Shown piece by piece: positions 47,062 to 55,270 of a DNA stretch of 64,000 nt (position 1 is the first letter of the stretch; each line of letters opens with the position of its first letter). Both the position numbers and the translations under genes were made by a program. Source of the stretch: Methanocella_A sp963769045 (GTDB lineage: Archaea > Halobacteriota > Methanocellia > Methanocellales > Methanocellaceae). The stretch lies in assembly GCA_963769045.1 (NCBI GenBank), contig CAVYKK010000029.1:1-64000 (forward strand). The letters are read 5' to 3'. The notes under the pieces were generated by a model. The model was not told where the DNA came from, searched no databases, and saw only the letters and a program-made list of their open reading frames with translations.

Positions 47062-47709
47062 ATGAGTCAAAAAAAGCCATTATTGATTTTCTGTACGCTA
47101 TCCGTACTCTTCATCATCCTGGCGGTATCCGGGTGTACCGGCAGCCCGACCGTAACGGCCACCCCTACGCCAGCGGCTACCCCGGTACCATTGCCGCCGG
47201 CGACACCGACGCCGGCAGTCCCGCATGACTCATCGATAGTACCGACACCTGCAGCCGCGCCGACTTCGATGCCCGCATCAATGCCGGCCCCGACGTCTTA
47301 CTATTCGTGGCCTGGCTATGACTTCCGAGGGGTTTACCACGAGCCAGTACTGCTGACAATCGATGGCCATGTAAACAGCACGCTCAGCCTGACGCTGGCG
47401 GACCTGAAAGCATATCCGCAGCACTATGCCAGCATGACGCTCGATGGCACACCTGTTTCAGGCACGGGGCCTTACCTGATGGATCTACTGGACAGTGCCG
47501 GCCTCGAGAAACACGCGAATGGCGTGAGGATATATTATAATGGCACGACCAGGACGGCCCCGCTATCCGTGCTATATCTGCACCGGGATACTTACGTAGT
47601 CGCCATTAACAGCGATAATACCCTTGTACTGATATTCCAGGGCGGCGACATCGACAAGGATACCTGGATCGATAAAATTTCCCGGCTGTCGATACTGGCA
47701 AGCGACTAG
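47062..47709 (+). CDS. Lipoprotein with sulfite-oxidase-like (molybdopterin-fold) domain
   Basis: Lipobox AVSGC (Cys at about 25) and a long TP-rich linker (30-85) are followed by a compact domain: VLLTIDGHVNSTLSLTLADL, DLLDSAGLEKHANGVRIYY and the end TWIDKISRLSIL. The order (LT-I/V-x-G, LTLxDLKxY, G-x-x-L-x-x-L/I-L) follows the oxidoreductase molybdopterin-binding fold used in many small archaeal lipoproteins without cofactor residues. The conserved cofactor Cys is absent, so it is probably a binding domain rather than an enzyme. The gene at 48685 is a paralogue. A perfect 7-bp arm pair (TATGTCC/GGACATA, 46883-46901) lies upstream. Confidence 0.7.
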   Translation: MSQKKPLLIFCTLSVLFIILAVSGCTGSPTVTATPTPAATPVPLPPATPTPAVPHDSSIVPTPAAAPTSMPASMPAPTSYYSWPGYDFRGVYHEPVLLTIDGHVNSTLSLTLADLKAYPQHYASMTLDGTPVSGTGPYLMDLLDSAGLEKHANGVRIYYNGTTRTAPLSVLYLHRDTYVVAINSDNTLVLIFQGGDIDKDTWIDKISRLSILASD

Positions 47710-47803
47710 TGGCGATCGGCACTGGTGCGCAGGTGGCCACGACATCGCCATCATGCCAGTATGGATTTTACTGTTATGACTATGTGCCGATAGTGCACGC
47801 AGG

Positions 47804-48496
47804 CTATTTCTTTCTGGGATAAGCCCCGATTGCCCGGGCATAGTCGCATAAGTCGATCAGGAAGCAGACGTCGTGTTTCGGGTTCTGCGCCTTGCATATC
47901 TCCCGGCCGAAGCGCACCAGGTCCACGTGGACGGAGCCCCGTTCCCCCTCAGGCACCATTTCCATCAGGACGCGGTGGGTCACCTCGTGGTTCGCGCCCT
48001 CCGGCACGATGCCCAGCCGCTGCGAAATGCGATACACGTGGGTGTCGACAGGTATCACGTCCCGGCCGCATGAGAACAACAGTACGCAGTCGGCCGTTTT
48101 CGGGCCGACTCCCTTGATGGACAGCAGCTCCTTCCGGGCGGCTTCCGGGTCCGCGTCGCAGACGAAATCCAGGGTGCCGCCATACTCGTCGATGACGAGT
48201 TGTGCGACCTGCTTGATCAGCTTTGCCTTCTGCTCGTACAGGCCGCCGATCCTGATTAGTTCAGCGATTTCGGACTCGGGGGCTTTCGCGAGTTTTTCCG
48301 GGGTATCAAACTTAGTGTAGAGACTGGCGAAGGCCCGGTGAGAATTCTTATCAGTGGTATTTTGCGAGAGAATCGTTGCGATCAGCACGTCGAACGGGCT
48401 CCCGTCGCGCTCTTTATAGGAGCCGTAGTGAGCGATCAGGCGTCGTGATATCTCGGCCGTCTTCGTCTTGATGTCGTTGGTTCTGACCATAGCCAC
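47804..48496 (-). CDS. nth: Endonuclease III
   Basis: A DNA glycosylase/AP lyase for oxidised pyrimidines in base excision repair. The helix-hairpin-helix LLSIKGVGPKTADCVLLF contains the catalytic Lys (in GPKTAD), and the Asp lies in VIPVDTHVYRISQRLG. The C-terminal cluster motif of the family is C-x6-C-x2-C-x5-C. Here it reads CKAQNPKHDVCFLIDLC, so the second ligand is His. The iron-sulfur cluster may therefore be altered or absent. The length of 230 residues is normal. The first codon is GTG (48496), with ATG at 48490 as an alternative. Confidence 0.93.
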   Translation of the reverse strand: MAMVRTNDIKTKTAEISRRLIAHYGSYKERDGSPFDVLIATILSQNTTDKNSHRAFASLYTKFDTPEKLAKAPESEIAELIRIGGLYEQKAKLIKQVAQLVIDEYGGTLDFVCDADPEAARKELLSIKGVGPKTADCVLLFSCGRDVIPVDTHVYRISQRLGIVPEGANHEVTHRVLMEMVPEGERGSVHVDLVRFGREICKAQNPKHDVCFLIDLCDYARAIGAYPRKK

Positions 48497-48684
48497 ATTA
48501 GTCTATTCCGGCAATGGCAGATAAAAGTATTGAAGACGATGTCGGCCAGGCGCTCGCCTGTGCGTAATCTATACCAGTTACATTACATTTATATAGATTA
48601 TTAACTAGCTTTCTATATCTAGGCAAGCATATGATAGCCATGTACATGGCAAGCATGTGCTTTTTATGGAGAGGTGTATTGCTA

Positions 48685-49184
48685 ATGAAATCTATGAAAC
48701 TACCAGCTATTGTAACGTTGTTATTTGTATTGCTCGCAGCGCTGGCGCTGTCAGGCTGCGCGTCGCCGACGCCAACTGCGACGCCCACGCCGGACCTACC
48801 GCTACCCCGGTACCTGCGGCCGTGCTGTTGACGGTCAACGGTAGTGTCGCCACCCCGCTGTCCCTGACGCTCGACGACATGAAGACATACACGCAGCTGT
48901 CGGTGAACGAGACGACGACCAACAGCAAGAATGTAACGACGACCACGACAGGCAGCGGCCCGTCATTGAACGCAATTCTGACAAAGGCCGCCCCGACCAC
49001 GACAGCGAAGAACATCACGTTCATAGCGTCCGATGGCTATGCAAAGACTATCGCGCTCTCGGTAGTGACCGGAAGCCCGAACGCGACGGTCGTCATCTTC
49101 AGCGATGGCAGCCTCAGGGACGTCATCCCGGGTCAGGGCGCGGGCGCATGGGTCAGTAACCTGTCGACGATAATGATATCGTAA
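48685..49184 (+). pseudogene. Lipoprotein paralogue of 47062, frameshifted
   Basis: The ATG at 48685 starts a signal peptide with lipobox ALSGC and a PTPTATPTP linker in one frame, which stops at 48831. From about 48795 the rest is read one base away (AGPTATPVPAAVLLTVNGSV, LTLDDMKTYTQLSV, ending WVSNLSTIMIS at 49184). Joined, it gives a shorter paralogue of the lipoprotein at 47062. A single indel in the CCG/ACC-rich linker explains the break: either slippage in a simple repeat, a phase-variation-like switch, or a read error. Confidence 0.75.
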
Positions 49185-49188
49185 TAAA

Positions 49189-49236
49189 GCTACCGTAAGG
49201 GTAGCGGATAACACCCCGCTATCCTGCAAATTTTTA
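49189..49236. terminator. Hairpins between convergent genes
   Basis: GCTACC (49189-49194) pairs with GGTAGC (49200-49205); a second stem GGATA/TATCC follows (49206-49224), then a T-run. It is placed between the stops of the lipoprotein gene and the aminotransferase gene. Confidence 0.5.
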
Positions 49237-49237
49237 A

Positions 49238-50362
49238 TTATTTTCTGGAGAAATATTTCTTCATCCGGGCCAGGCCTTCTTTGATCTGGTCCATGGACGA
49301 AGCATAAGACATGCGGATGTGGTCGTTGCAGTCCGGTCCGAACGCCGATCCCGGCGTCAGGCTGACACCGTAGCCGAGCAACTCTTCGCATATCTTTTCC
49401 GAGCTGCCTTTAACCTTCGGCCATGCGTAGAAAGCGCCCTCAGGCATCTCGCACTGCAGCCCCATATCACGCAGGTCTTTCACGACAACGTCCCTGCGGG
49501 CATGGAACTGTTTCACCATTTCAGCCACCGGCTCCTGCGAGCCAGTCAGCGCAGTAGCGGCGCCGTACTGTACGAAAGTCGTCGGGCTCGAAATGGTGTG
49601 CTGCTGCACCTTAAGCATGTTTTTATAGACCTCTTTCGGCCCGGTCACGTACCCGATGCGCCAGCCTGCCATGGCATAGGCCTTGGAGAAGCCGTTCACC
49701 GTGATTGTCCGCTCGGGGATCATCGTGCCGATGCTGTAGTGCTTGACGCCGTAAATGATCTTTTCGTAAATCTCATCGGATAAAACGTAGACGCCCCGGT
49801 CCTTCGCGATGTCGGCGATGGCCTGCAAATCCTTCTTGCCGAGGACTGCGCCGGAAGGGTTGTTGGGGCTGTTGATGATAATGAGCTTTGTTTTCTTCGT
49901 GACGTGGTCAGCGAAGTTTGCCGGTACTGAGCCGTCCTCGTCGGACTTCACCCAGACCGTTTTCCCTTCGCTCATCTTGATGCAGGCGTCGTAGGAAACC
50001 CACGACGGCTCGAAAAGAATCGCTTCGTCACCCTTGTTGATCAGGCTGAAGCACGCCGCAAAGATGGCCTGCTTCGCGCCGGGGGTGACGATGATTTCCT
50101 TGCTCTTCACGTCCAGGCCGTTGTCCTTGCGGAGCTTATCCGAGATGGCCTCGCGCAGCTCCGGGATGCCCGGGGAAGGGGCGTAATGGGTCTTGCCCGT
50201 GTCCAGCGCTTTCTTGGCGGCATCGACGATATGTTTCGGCGTGTTGAAATCCGGCTCGCCGAGGTTGAAGCCGAGGATGTCCTTCCCCTGCTTCTTCAGC
50301 TCGTTGGTCAGGTCGGCGAGCTTGAGTGTCGCCGATTCCTCGACCTGATCCAGCCTGGACAT
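49238..50362 (-). CDS. aspC: Class I aminotransferase (aspartate aminotransferase type)
   Basis: A 374-residue PLP enzyme of fold type I: GFNLGEPDFNTPKHIVDAAK, HYAPSPGIPELREAIS, IIINSPNNPSGAVLGKKDL, the PLP-Lys in VNGFSKAYAMAGWRIGYV, and the substrate-binding Arg near HIRMSYASS. It belongs to the aspartate/aromatic aminotransferase group (I-gamma). Aspartate is the likely amino donor; the aspC symbol is a family-level guess. ribH follows upstream on the same strand with a gap of only 18 bases, so the four genes 49238-52483 may form one operon. Confidence 0.9.
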   Translation of the reverse strand: MSRLDQVEESATLKLADLTNELKKQGKDILGFNLGEPDFNTPKHIVDAAKKALDTGKTHYAPSPGIPELREAISDKLRKDNGLDVKSKEIIVTPGAKQAIFAACFSLINKGDEAILFEPSWVSYDACIKMSEGKTVWVKSDEDGSVPANFADHVTKKTKLIIINSPNNPSGAVLGKKDLQAIADIAKDRGVYVLSDEIYEKIIYGVKHYSIGTMIPERTITVNGFSKAYAMAGWRIGYVTGPKEVYKNMLKVQQHTISSPTTFVQYGAATALTGSQEPVAEMVKQFHARRDVVVKDLRDMGLQCEMPEGAFYAWPKVKGSSEKICEELLGYGVSLTPGSAFGPDCNDHIRMSYASSMDQIKEGLARMKKYFSRK

Positions 50363-50380
50363 GCGGGTTAAAGCCTCGGT

Positions 50381-50812
50381 TTATTCCTTGTAGTCCTTGA
50401 TCCGGCGTACCATCTTCACGGCGGCTTCGACGGCCCGCTTGGCGTAGTCGATGCGCTCGAGGGCTTCCAGCCTGGTCATGCCCGGCCCGGCGATGCCGAG
50501 GGTGATGGGCTTGTCGTACTCCAGCGCGAGGTCGGTGATCTTCCTCGTCGCCTGGCTCACGACCACCTGGTCGTGGTCCGTCGCGCCCTCGATGACGCTG
50601 CCGATGGTGACGATCGCGTCCACGTTCTTGTCGGCCGCCATCTTCTTCACGGCCAGCGGCATGTCGTACACGCCCGGCACGTAGAAGACCTTGGTGACCT
50701 TCGCGCCCAAGAAACTGGCATGCTCCTTACCCAGCAGCTCCATCTGCCACGTCAGGTCGCGGTTGAACTCCGCGACCACAAACCCTATCCTGATCTCCTT
50801 TTCTACTGCCAT
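50381..50812 (-). CDS. ribH: 6,7-Dimethyl-8-ribityllumazine synthase
   Basis: Condenses 5-amino-6-ribitylaminouracil with dihydroxybutanone phosphate, the penultimate step to riboflavin (needed for F420 precursors and flavins). Conserved parts are IGFVVAEFNRDLTWQM, the loop VPGVYDMPLAVKKMA, IGSVIEGATDHDQVVVSQAT (His in the DHD region) and LGIAGPGMT. The start chosen is ATG at 50812; the TTG at 50821 adds three residues. Length 143 is normal for archaeal RibH, which forms icosahedral or pentameric shells. It is adjacent to the riboflavin synthase, as in many archaea. Confidence 0.93.
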   Translation of the reverse strand: MAVEKEIRIGFVVAEFNRDLTWQMELLGKEHASFLGAKVTKVFYVPGVYDMPLAVKKMAADKNVDAIVTIGSVIEGATDHDQVVVSQATRKITDLALEYDKPITLGIAGPGMTRLEALERIDYAKRAVEAAVKMVRRIKDYKE

Positions 50813-50843
50813 TACAATCAAACCCGTGTGAGTTACAAATGAA

Positions 50844-51308
50844 TTAAATCCTTGCGGGGCCGACGTCCTCGTAGCCCTGCCGCTGCCCGGTGCCCGCGTC
50901 CTTCTCCAGAAGGGATGGCTTGAACAGCAGCTTGATGACGTTCAGCGCGTGCTCGCGGGCCCTTTTATCCATGAGCGCCGCCAGCGCCCGGGCATCGGGC
51001 GCCTCGTCCTCGTGGACGAAGACCTCGATAATGTGCTTGTTGGTCATCAGCTGGCACTGGATGATGCCCGTGCTGGCCTCGTGGGCGCAGACCTTGTCGG
51101 TCGGCTTGGACCCCGGCATGCCCAGCGCCATGACGATGTCGCAATCGCGCTCGTCGAACAGCTTCTTGCACGCCACGGGCAGGTCCTTGATACCCGGCAC
51201 TGTGTACCGCTCGATCTTCACTGAGGCGTTGCGCTTCAGCTCGTCAATGGCGGCCTTGCCCATGTCGTACCGGGCGAAGGTCGTGTCTGCTATGCCCACT
51301 TTAGCCAT
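50844..51308 (-). CDS. ribC: Archaeal riboflavin synthase
   Basis: Dismutates two lumazines to riboflavin. This archaeal type is a distant relative of RibH, unrelated to bacterial RibE. Marker segments are KVGIADTTFARYDMGKAAID, YTVPGIKDLPVACKKLFDER, MALGMPGSKPTDKVCAHEAS and VFVHEDEAPDARALAALMDK. The length of 154 residues agrees. It is separated from ribH by 31 bases, so the products act in consecutive steps from one transcript. Confidence 0.95.
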   Translation of the reverse strand: MAKVGIADTTFARYDMGKAAIDELKRNASVKIERYTVPGIKDLPVACKKLFDERDCDIVMALGMPGSKPTDKVCAHEASTGIIQCQLMTNKHIIEVFVHEDEAPDARALAALMDKRAREHALNVIKLLFKPSLLEKDAGTGQRQGYEDVGPARI

Positions 51309-51334
51309 CAGGAAAACCCCTGATCACTGATACT

Positions 51335-52483
51335 TCAATTTTTATATACCTTTCTTAGTGCTTCGACCCCGGCCCCGGCCTTCGGGATGACCTTGAACTG
51401 GACAAGAGTCTCTTCCAGCGTGGCGAACGTCTTCACGAGGTCGTCCTCGGTGAACGCGTTCATCGACGGGATGCGGAAGATCTTGCCGTCCAGCCGGTCC
51501 TGGCCGCCGGAGATAGTGATGCCCTTAGTCTTCATGGTGCCACGCAGGTCCTTATCGGTGATGCCCGCAGGGGTCTTGATGGCCGTGACGGTGTTCGAGA
51601 GGACCGTGTGTCCGTCCGTGACCGGGTACAGCTCCAGGCCCAGCGCCTTCGCCGCAGCCCGGATCGCTTCCGCGCCCTTCCTGTGGCGGGCGATGCGGTT
51701 AGCTATGCCTTCTTCCCGGATCATCTTCATGGCTTCCTGCATGCCGAAGAATAGCGTAATCGCCGGCGTGTAAGGCGTCTCTGCCCGGCCTTCCTTTTCC
51801 GCCGACTTCTTGTACTTCTTGAGGTCGAGATAGTAGGGCGGATTCTTCACCATGCTGTCGAAGGCCTTCTGGCTGACTGATACACTGGCCAGGCCCGACG
51901 GGGCACCCAGGCACTTCTGGCTGCCGGTGACGGCTATGTCGATACCCCATTTGTCGGCCTCGACGAGGTCGCCGCCGGCTGAGGTCACCGTGTCCATGAC
52001 GAACAGTGCGCCGTACTTCTTAGCCAGCTTGCCTACCTCTTCCGCCGGGTTCTTGACGCCGGCCGAGGTCTCGTTGTGCACCATGGCGATGAGTTTAGTC
52101 GGCGCCTTCGCCAGCGCCGCCTCGACCTTCGCCAGGTCGACGGGCGTGCCCCATTCGAAGTCCAGGCTCTCCACCTGGCCGTACCTCGCCCCGATGTCCC
52201 TGAACCGCTCGCCGAACTTGCCGTTCACGATAGTCACGATGCGGTCGCCCTTGACGAGGTTCGAAATTGCCGCTTCCATCGCCGACGAACCGGAACCGGT
52301 AAGGATGAAGGTGTCGTTCTTAGTGTTGAGAACCTCTTTGATCGAGTTCCTGCACTCGTCGTAGATCACGGAGAACGCCTTATCCCTGTGGCTGATCATC
52401 TGCCTCGACATCGCCTGCAGCACCCGCGGGTGCAGCATGACGGGTCCCGGAATCATGAGTAACGGTTCGTTCTGGTTTGCCAT
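51335..52483 (-). CDS. Class V aminotransferase (alanine-glyoxylate/aspartate type)
   Basis: A 382-residue PLP enzyme of the alanine-glyoxylate/serine-pyruvate aminotransferase family: LMIPGPVMLHPRVLQAMSRQ at the N-terminus, LTGSGSSAMEAAISNLVKGD, VDTVTSAGGD-type FVMDTVTSAGGDLVEADKWG, and the PLP-Lys in VTGSQKCLGAPSGLA. In methanogens relatives act as broad-specificity aspartate/phosphoserine aminotransferases in serine and other amino acid synthesis. It is the first gene of the run with ribC, ribH and aspC; the stop lies 26 bases before ribC. The upstream 52484-52715 is AT-rich with no gene. Confidence 0.9.
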   Translation of the reverse strand: MANQNEPLLMIPGPVMLHPRVLQAMSRQMISHRDKAFSVIYDECRNSIKEVLNTKNDTFILTGSGSSAMEAAISNLVKGDRIVTIVNGKFGERFRDIGARYGQVESLDFEWGTPVDLAKVEAALAKAPTKLIAMVHNETSAGVKNPAEEVGKLAKKYGALFVMDTVTSAGGDLVEADKWGIDIAVTGSQKCLGAPSGLASVSVSQKAFDSMVKNPPYYLDLKKYKKSAEKEGRAETPYTPAITLFFGMQEAMKMIREEGIANRIARHRKGAEAIRAAAKALGLELYPVTDGHTVLSNTVTAIKTPAGITDKDLRGTMKTKGITISGGQDRLDGKIFRIPSMNAFTEDDLVKTFATLEETLVQFKVIPKAGAGVEALRKVYKN

Positions 52484-52715
52484 TATGTAACCTCTTCAGG
52501 TATGTGACTAAACCGTGTTAATAGATATATTATTTACGGTAATCACTGAGAAAATAGCAATAAAAACTGCCGGCGGTCGAATTAACTTAAAAAAAGCAAA
52601 TTTTGCCGCTAATTAAAGCGCTAATCATCCGCGCAGGTAGAATATGCTAATCTCGGCCGCATTTAAGCGATTGTTAATGTCCAGCGAGCGTCAACATCTA
52701 CATCGGCATCATCCA

Positions 52716-53727
52716 ATCGCGGTGCGACGCCCATGCGTTATAGCGATATTCAAGATTTATAGAACAGCATGATATGGTCCGTCCAATATTAATCGCGGTG
52801 CGACGCCCATGCCTGCTGATGCTGCATGGGCTACTCCGGGTTTTTCAGGTGCTCCGCCGTCCGGGCCGCGTTCTAGCAAAATCAGAGATCAATAGAGCAT
52901 GATATGGTCCGTCCAATATTAATCGCGGTGCGACGCCCATGCGCGCTGATGCTGCATGGGCTACTCCGGGTTTTTCAGGTTTCATGAAAAATTTAATAAA
53001 TGAAGCCGACGCATGCAGATCTAACGATAAATGTAATAAACCATATAAATGGAGTTTAGACATAGCTATTTTTCATCACCTCTACTTGAAAATACCCTTT
53101 TTCATCCGTCGAGTGCTACGCCGTCCGGGCCGCGCTCGCACCCCCGGAGACACGCCCCGGCAGCGCCTTCGGCTGCACCAGGTCGAGTCCCTTCGCAAGC
53201 GCTAAGCAACGCGCCTACCGGCAGCGTTCATTGCCCGGCCGCCTCCGCACCCCTCGCACAGCTTCGCGTGCAAGGGGCCTTCGGCCAGAAAAACCTCCGC
53301 CGACCGCGGAGCAGCAAAGGCTACTCATACAAGGACTAGTATTGGCTCGTTGCCTGTACTATTGTTGGTTTGGGTTGTAGGTGCTTCTCCGCGGAAGGCG
53401 GAGGGTTTTTTCGGCTTGCCCCTTCGCACGCATCAGCTGTGCGAGGGGTGTGTAGGTGGCGGGTGTGAAAAACGTTGCCGGTAGGCGCGTTTTTCAGGGC
53501 TTGCAAAGGAGGCTCAACGCCGCCGAAGGCGCGTTGGGCCGACGAAGGTGCGAGCCCGTCGCCCGACACCGGAACACCGGAAAAACCCGTAGTAGCACGT
53601 GCGGCGAAGCAAGCACGGGCGTCGCACCGCGATTAGAACAGGAAGTATTAGATAGTTGTCATTATTCATTTTCAAGTTGTCATTATTCCTTTTCAACAAG
53701 AAGCAAGCACGGGCGTCGCACCGCGAT
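52716..53727. repeat. Composite inverted-repeat element B
   Basis: The mirror of element A. In order: Q terminus 52716-52737; Q fragment 52792-52870; full Q unit 52922-52980 continued at 53113-53324, interrupted by an insertion; about 52 bases spacer; P unit in reverse 53377-53633; P terminus 53700-53727. Read from the other end, it follows A almost base for base in the P and Q units. The two fragments before the Q unit share a 26-bp flank (AGCATGATATGGTCCGTCCA...), a local duplication. Frames inside it are not genes. 53728-53910 holds no recognised gene. Confidence 0.85.
52981..53112. mobile_element. 132-bp AT-rich insertion in the Q unit of element B
   Basis: This interrupts a Q unit that is continuous in element A and in the neighbouring fragment. 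It is AT-rich while Q is GC-rich, and close to its ends carries ATGAAAAA (52984-52991) and its complement TTTTTCAT (53098-53105), an 8-bp terminal inverted repeat. It is too short to encode a transposase; it looks like a small non-autonomous insertion. Confidence 0.45.
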
Positions 53728-53910
53728 TGGTACGGGGAGCATTGGTATCATCTGTGAAGCTTATGCAAGAAGGAAGCAGGGAAAGCGTACCAGGGTTGAT
53801 ATGGTTATACTGGATGATTGCAGCGATCGATTCAACGATATGGCCAGAGATTATTTAAAGCAGGCAAAGCCTTCACGTATTTGGTAAATGATGGAAAGGA
53901 GTGACAGGTA

Positions 53911-54096
53911 ATGGCTTTTATAGGCTCTGCAGAAATTATCCTGATACTAATGGTAATAATATTCTTAATCGTCCCTGTACTGGTGATTCTGGGTATCCTG
54001 TATGTTATTTTCCGCAACCGGAACAGGGTCAAAGAGCTCGAGGCCAGGGTTGCCGCGCTGGAAAAGGCGGAGTACCGTAGAAGCGACGGGAAGTAA
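53911..54096 (+). CDS. Small membrane protein with C-terminal coiled coil
   Basis: A 61-residue protein: one long hydrophobic segment (about 7-33, IILILMVIIFLIVPVLVILG) followed by a basic patch (FRNRNRVKEL) and a short heptad region (LEARVAALEKAEYRR). GGAGTGACAGGTA before the ATG offers a ribosome binding site. The architecture is like small oligomeric membrane adaptors. No family is recognised. Confidence 0.65.
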   Translation: MAFIGSAEIILILMVIIFLIVPVLVILGILYVIFRNRNRVKELEARVAALEKAEYRRSDGK

Positions 54097-54159
54097 GCCA
54101 GGCACAGCTTCCCGAATACCTGCAAAGTTATAAACCTCTTGACGGAACTCTAATAGCTG

Positions 54160-55173
54160 ATGACAGAGGCCGGCATACTCATTATCCAGCACGGTGATTT
54201 TCCCTTCGACTTCATCGAGAAAGAGCACGCGATGTACGAGCGCATCGAGGGGGTCATGAAGCGGCTGAGCGAGGAGTCTAAAAACCTCGACCATTCGCCG
54301 GAGAACGACCCCCACGCGGCCGACATGCGCACGCTGGCTGACTCGGTCCGCAACGCTGGCTATGATGTAGAGCCGGGATACCTCGACTTCGCCCGGCCGA
54401 CGATCGAGGAAGCTGTGAAATCGCTCGCGGGCAGAGGGCATAAAAAAATCATCATTGCCTGTGCACCCGGGCTGATGATGCGGAGTTCCCATAGCCTGAT
54501 CGACATCCCTGCCGTGCTAAGAGAGATTAAGTCTGCACATCCGGAACTCGAGCTGGCTTATGCAACGCCTGGCATACCATATCAGTTGATCGCGCGGGCC
54601 ATCGGCAAAAAGATCAACGCCGCGCTCGGCCAGGAGTCTCCCGGCGGGATGGCCATGCCAAAGACGCCTCACCCGGGCACCGCTGTCGTCCTGGTCGCCC
54701 ATGGCGACGTGCCCCGGGATTTCATAATCAAGAACATGGGCGTCATGAAAGAAGCCGAAGAGCATTCGGCTAAATGGTCAGAGACTGTGCTGGACTGGCC
54801 CAGGACCGAGACGAACGATCCGCTCTACTACGACACACTGGTGCTGAAGACGAACCTGCTGGAAATGTTCTGGCCCATGCCGATAGAGATCGGCTACATG
54901 GAGTTCGCCCGGCCTTCGATCGGGGAATCCTTCGACAAGCTGGTGTCCGCGGGAGTGAAAAAGGTCGTTGCCCTGGGCGGCACCGGCTTCTTCGACCGCA
55001 GCTCTCATACATTGATCGACATACCGGAAGCCATAAGCAGGCTGAAAAAACGCCGTCCGGACGTCGAGATCACCTACGCGTACCCTGACATCCGCCTCGT
55101 AAAAGATGACCTGACACGCGCGGTCGTCTTCAAGGTGGAACGCGCGCTCGATGGCGAAGTCCTGCCGCTATAG
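54160..55173 (+). CDS. Tandem CbiX/SirB-like chelatase-family protein
   Basis: Two homologous halves of about 165 residues. Half one has ILIIQHGDFPFDFIEKE, AGYDVEPGYLDFARPTIEEA and RSSHSLIDIP. Half two has VVLVAHGDVPRDFIIKN, IEIGYMEFARPSIGESFDKL and RSSHTLIDIP. Each half keeps a His in the HGD motif and in RSSH, the metal-site histidines of CbiX/SirB (sirohydrochlorin cobalto-/nickel-chelatases). In methanogens the single-domain form CfbA serves F430 synthesis. This fused two-domain form is not the usual CfbA, so the substrate is uncertain. No other tetrapyrrole gene is nearby. Confidence 0.75.
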   Translation: MTEAGILIIQHGDFPFDFIEKEHAMYERIEGVMKRLSEESKNLDHSPENDPHAADMRTLADSVRNAGYDVEPGYLDFARPTIEEAVKSLAGRGHKKIIIACAPGLMMRSSHSLIDIPAVLREIKSAHPELELAYATPGIPYQLIARAIGKKINAALGQESPGGMAMPKTPHPGTAVVLVAHGDVPRDFIIKNMGVMKEAEEHSAKWSETVLDWPRTETNDPLYYDTLVLKTNLLEMFWPMPIEIGYMEFARPSIGESFDKLVSAGVKKVVALGGTGFFDRSSHTLIDIPEAISRLKKRRPDVEITYAYPDIRLVKDDLTRAVVFKVERALDGEVLPL

Positions 55174-55270
55174 CGGCGTCGCGTGACCTCATCATAGTAA
55201 GGTTAATTAAGCATCATGGCCATAAGCGAATATATTCCATTTCGCAGGGCGTTGTAGCGGAGATCGGGGT

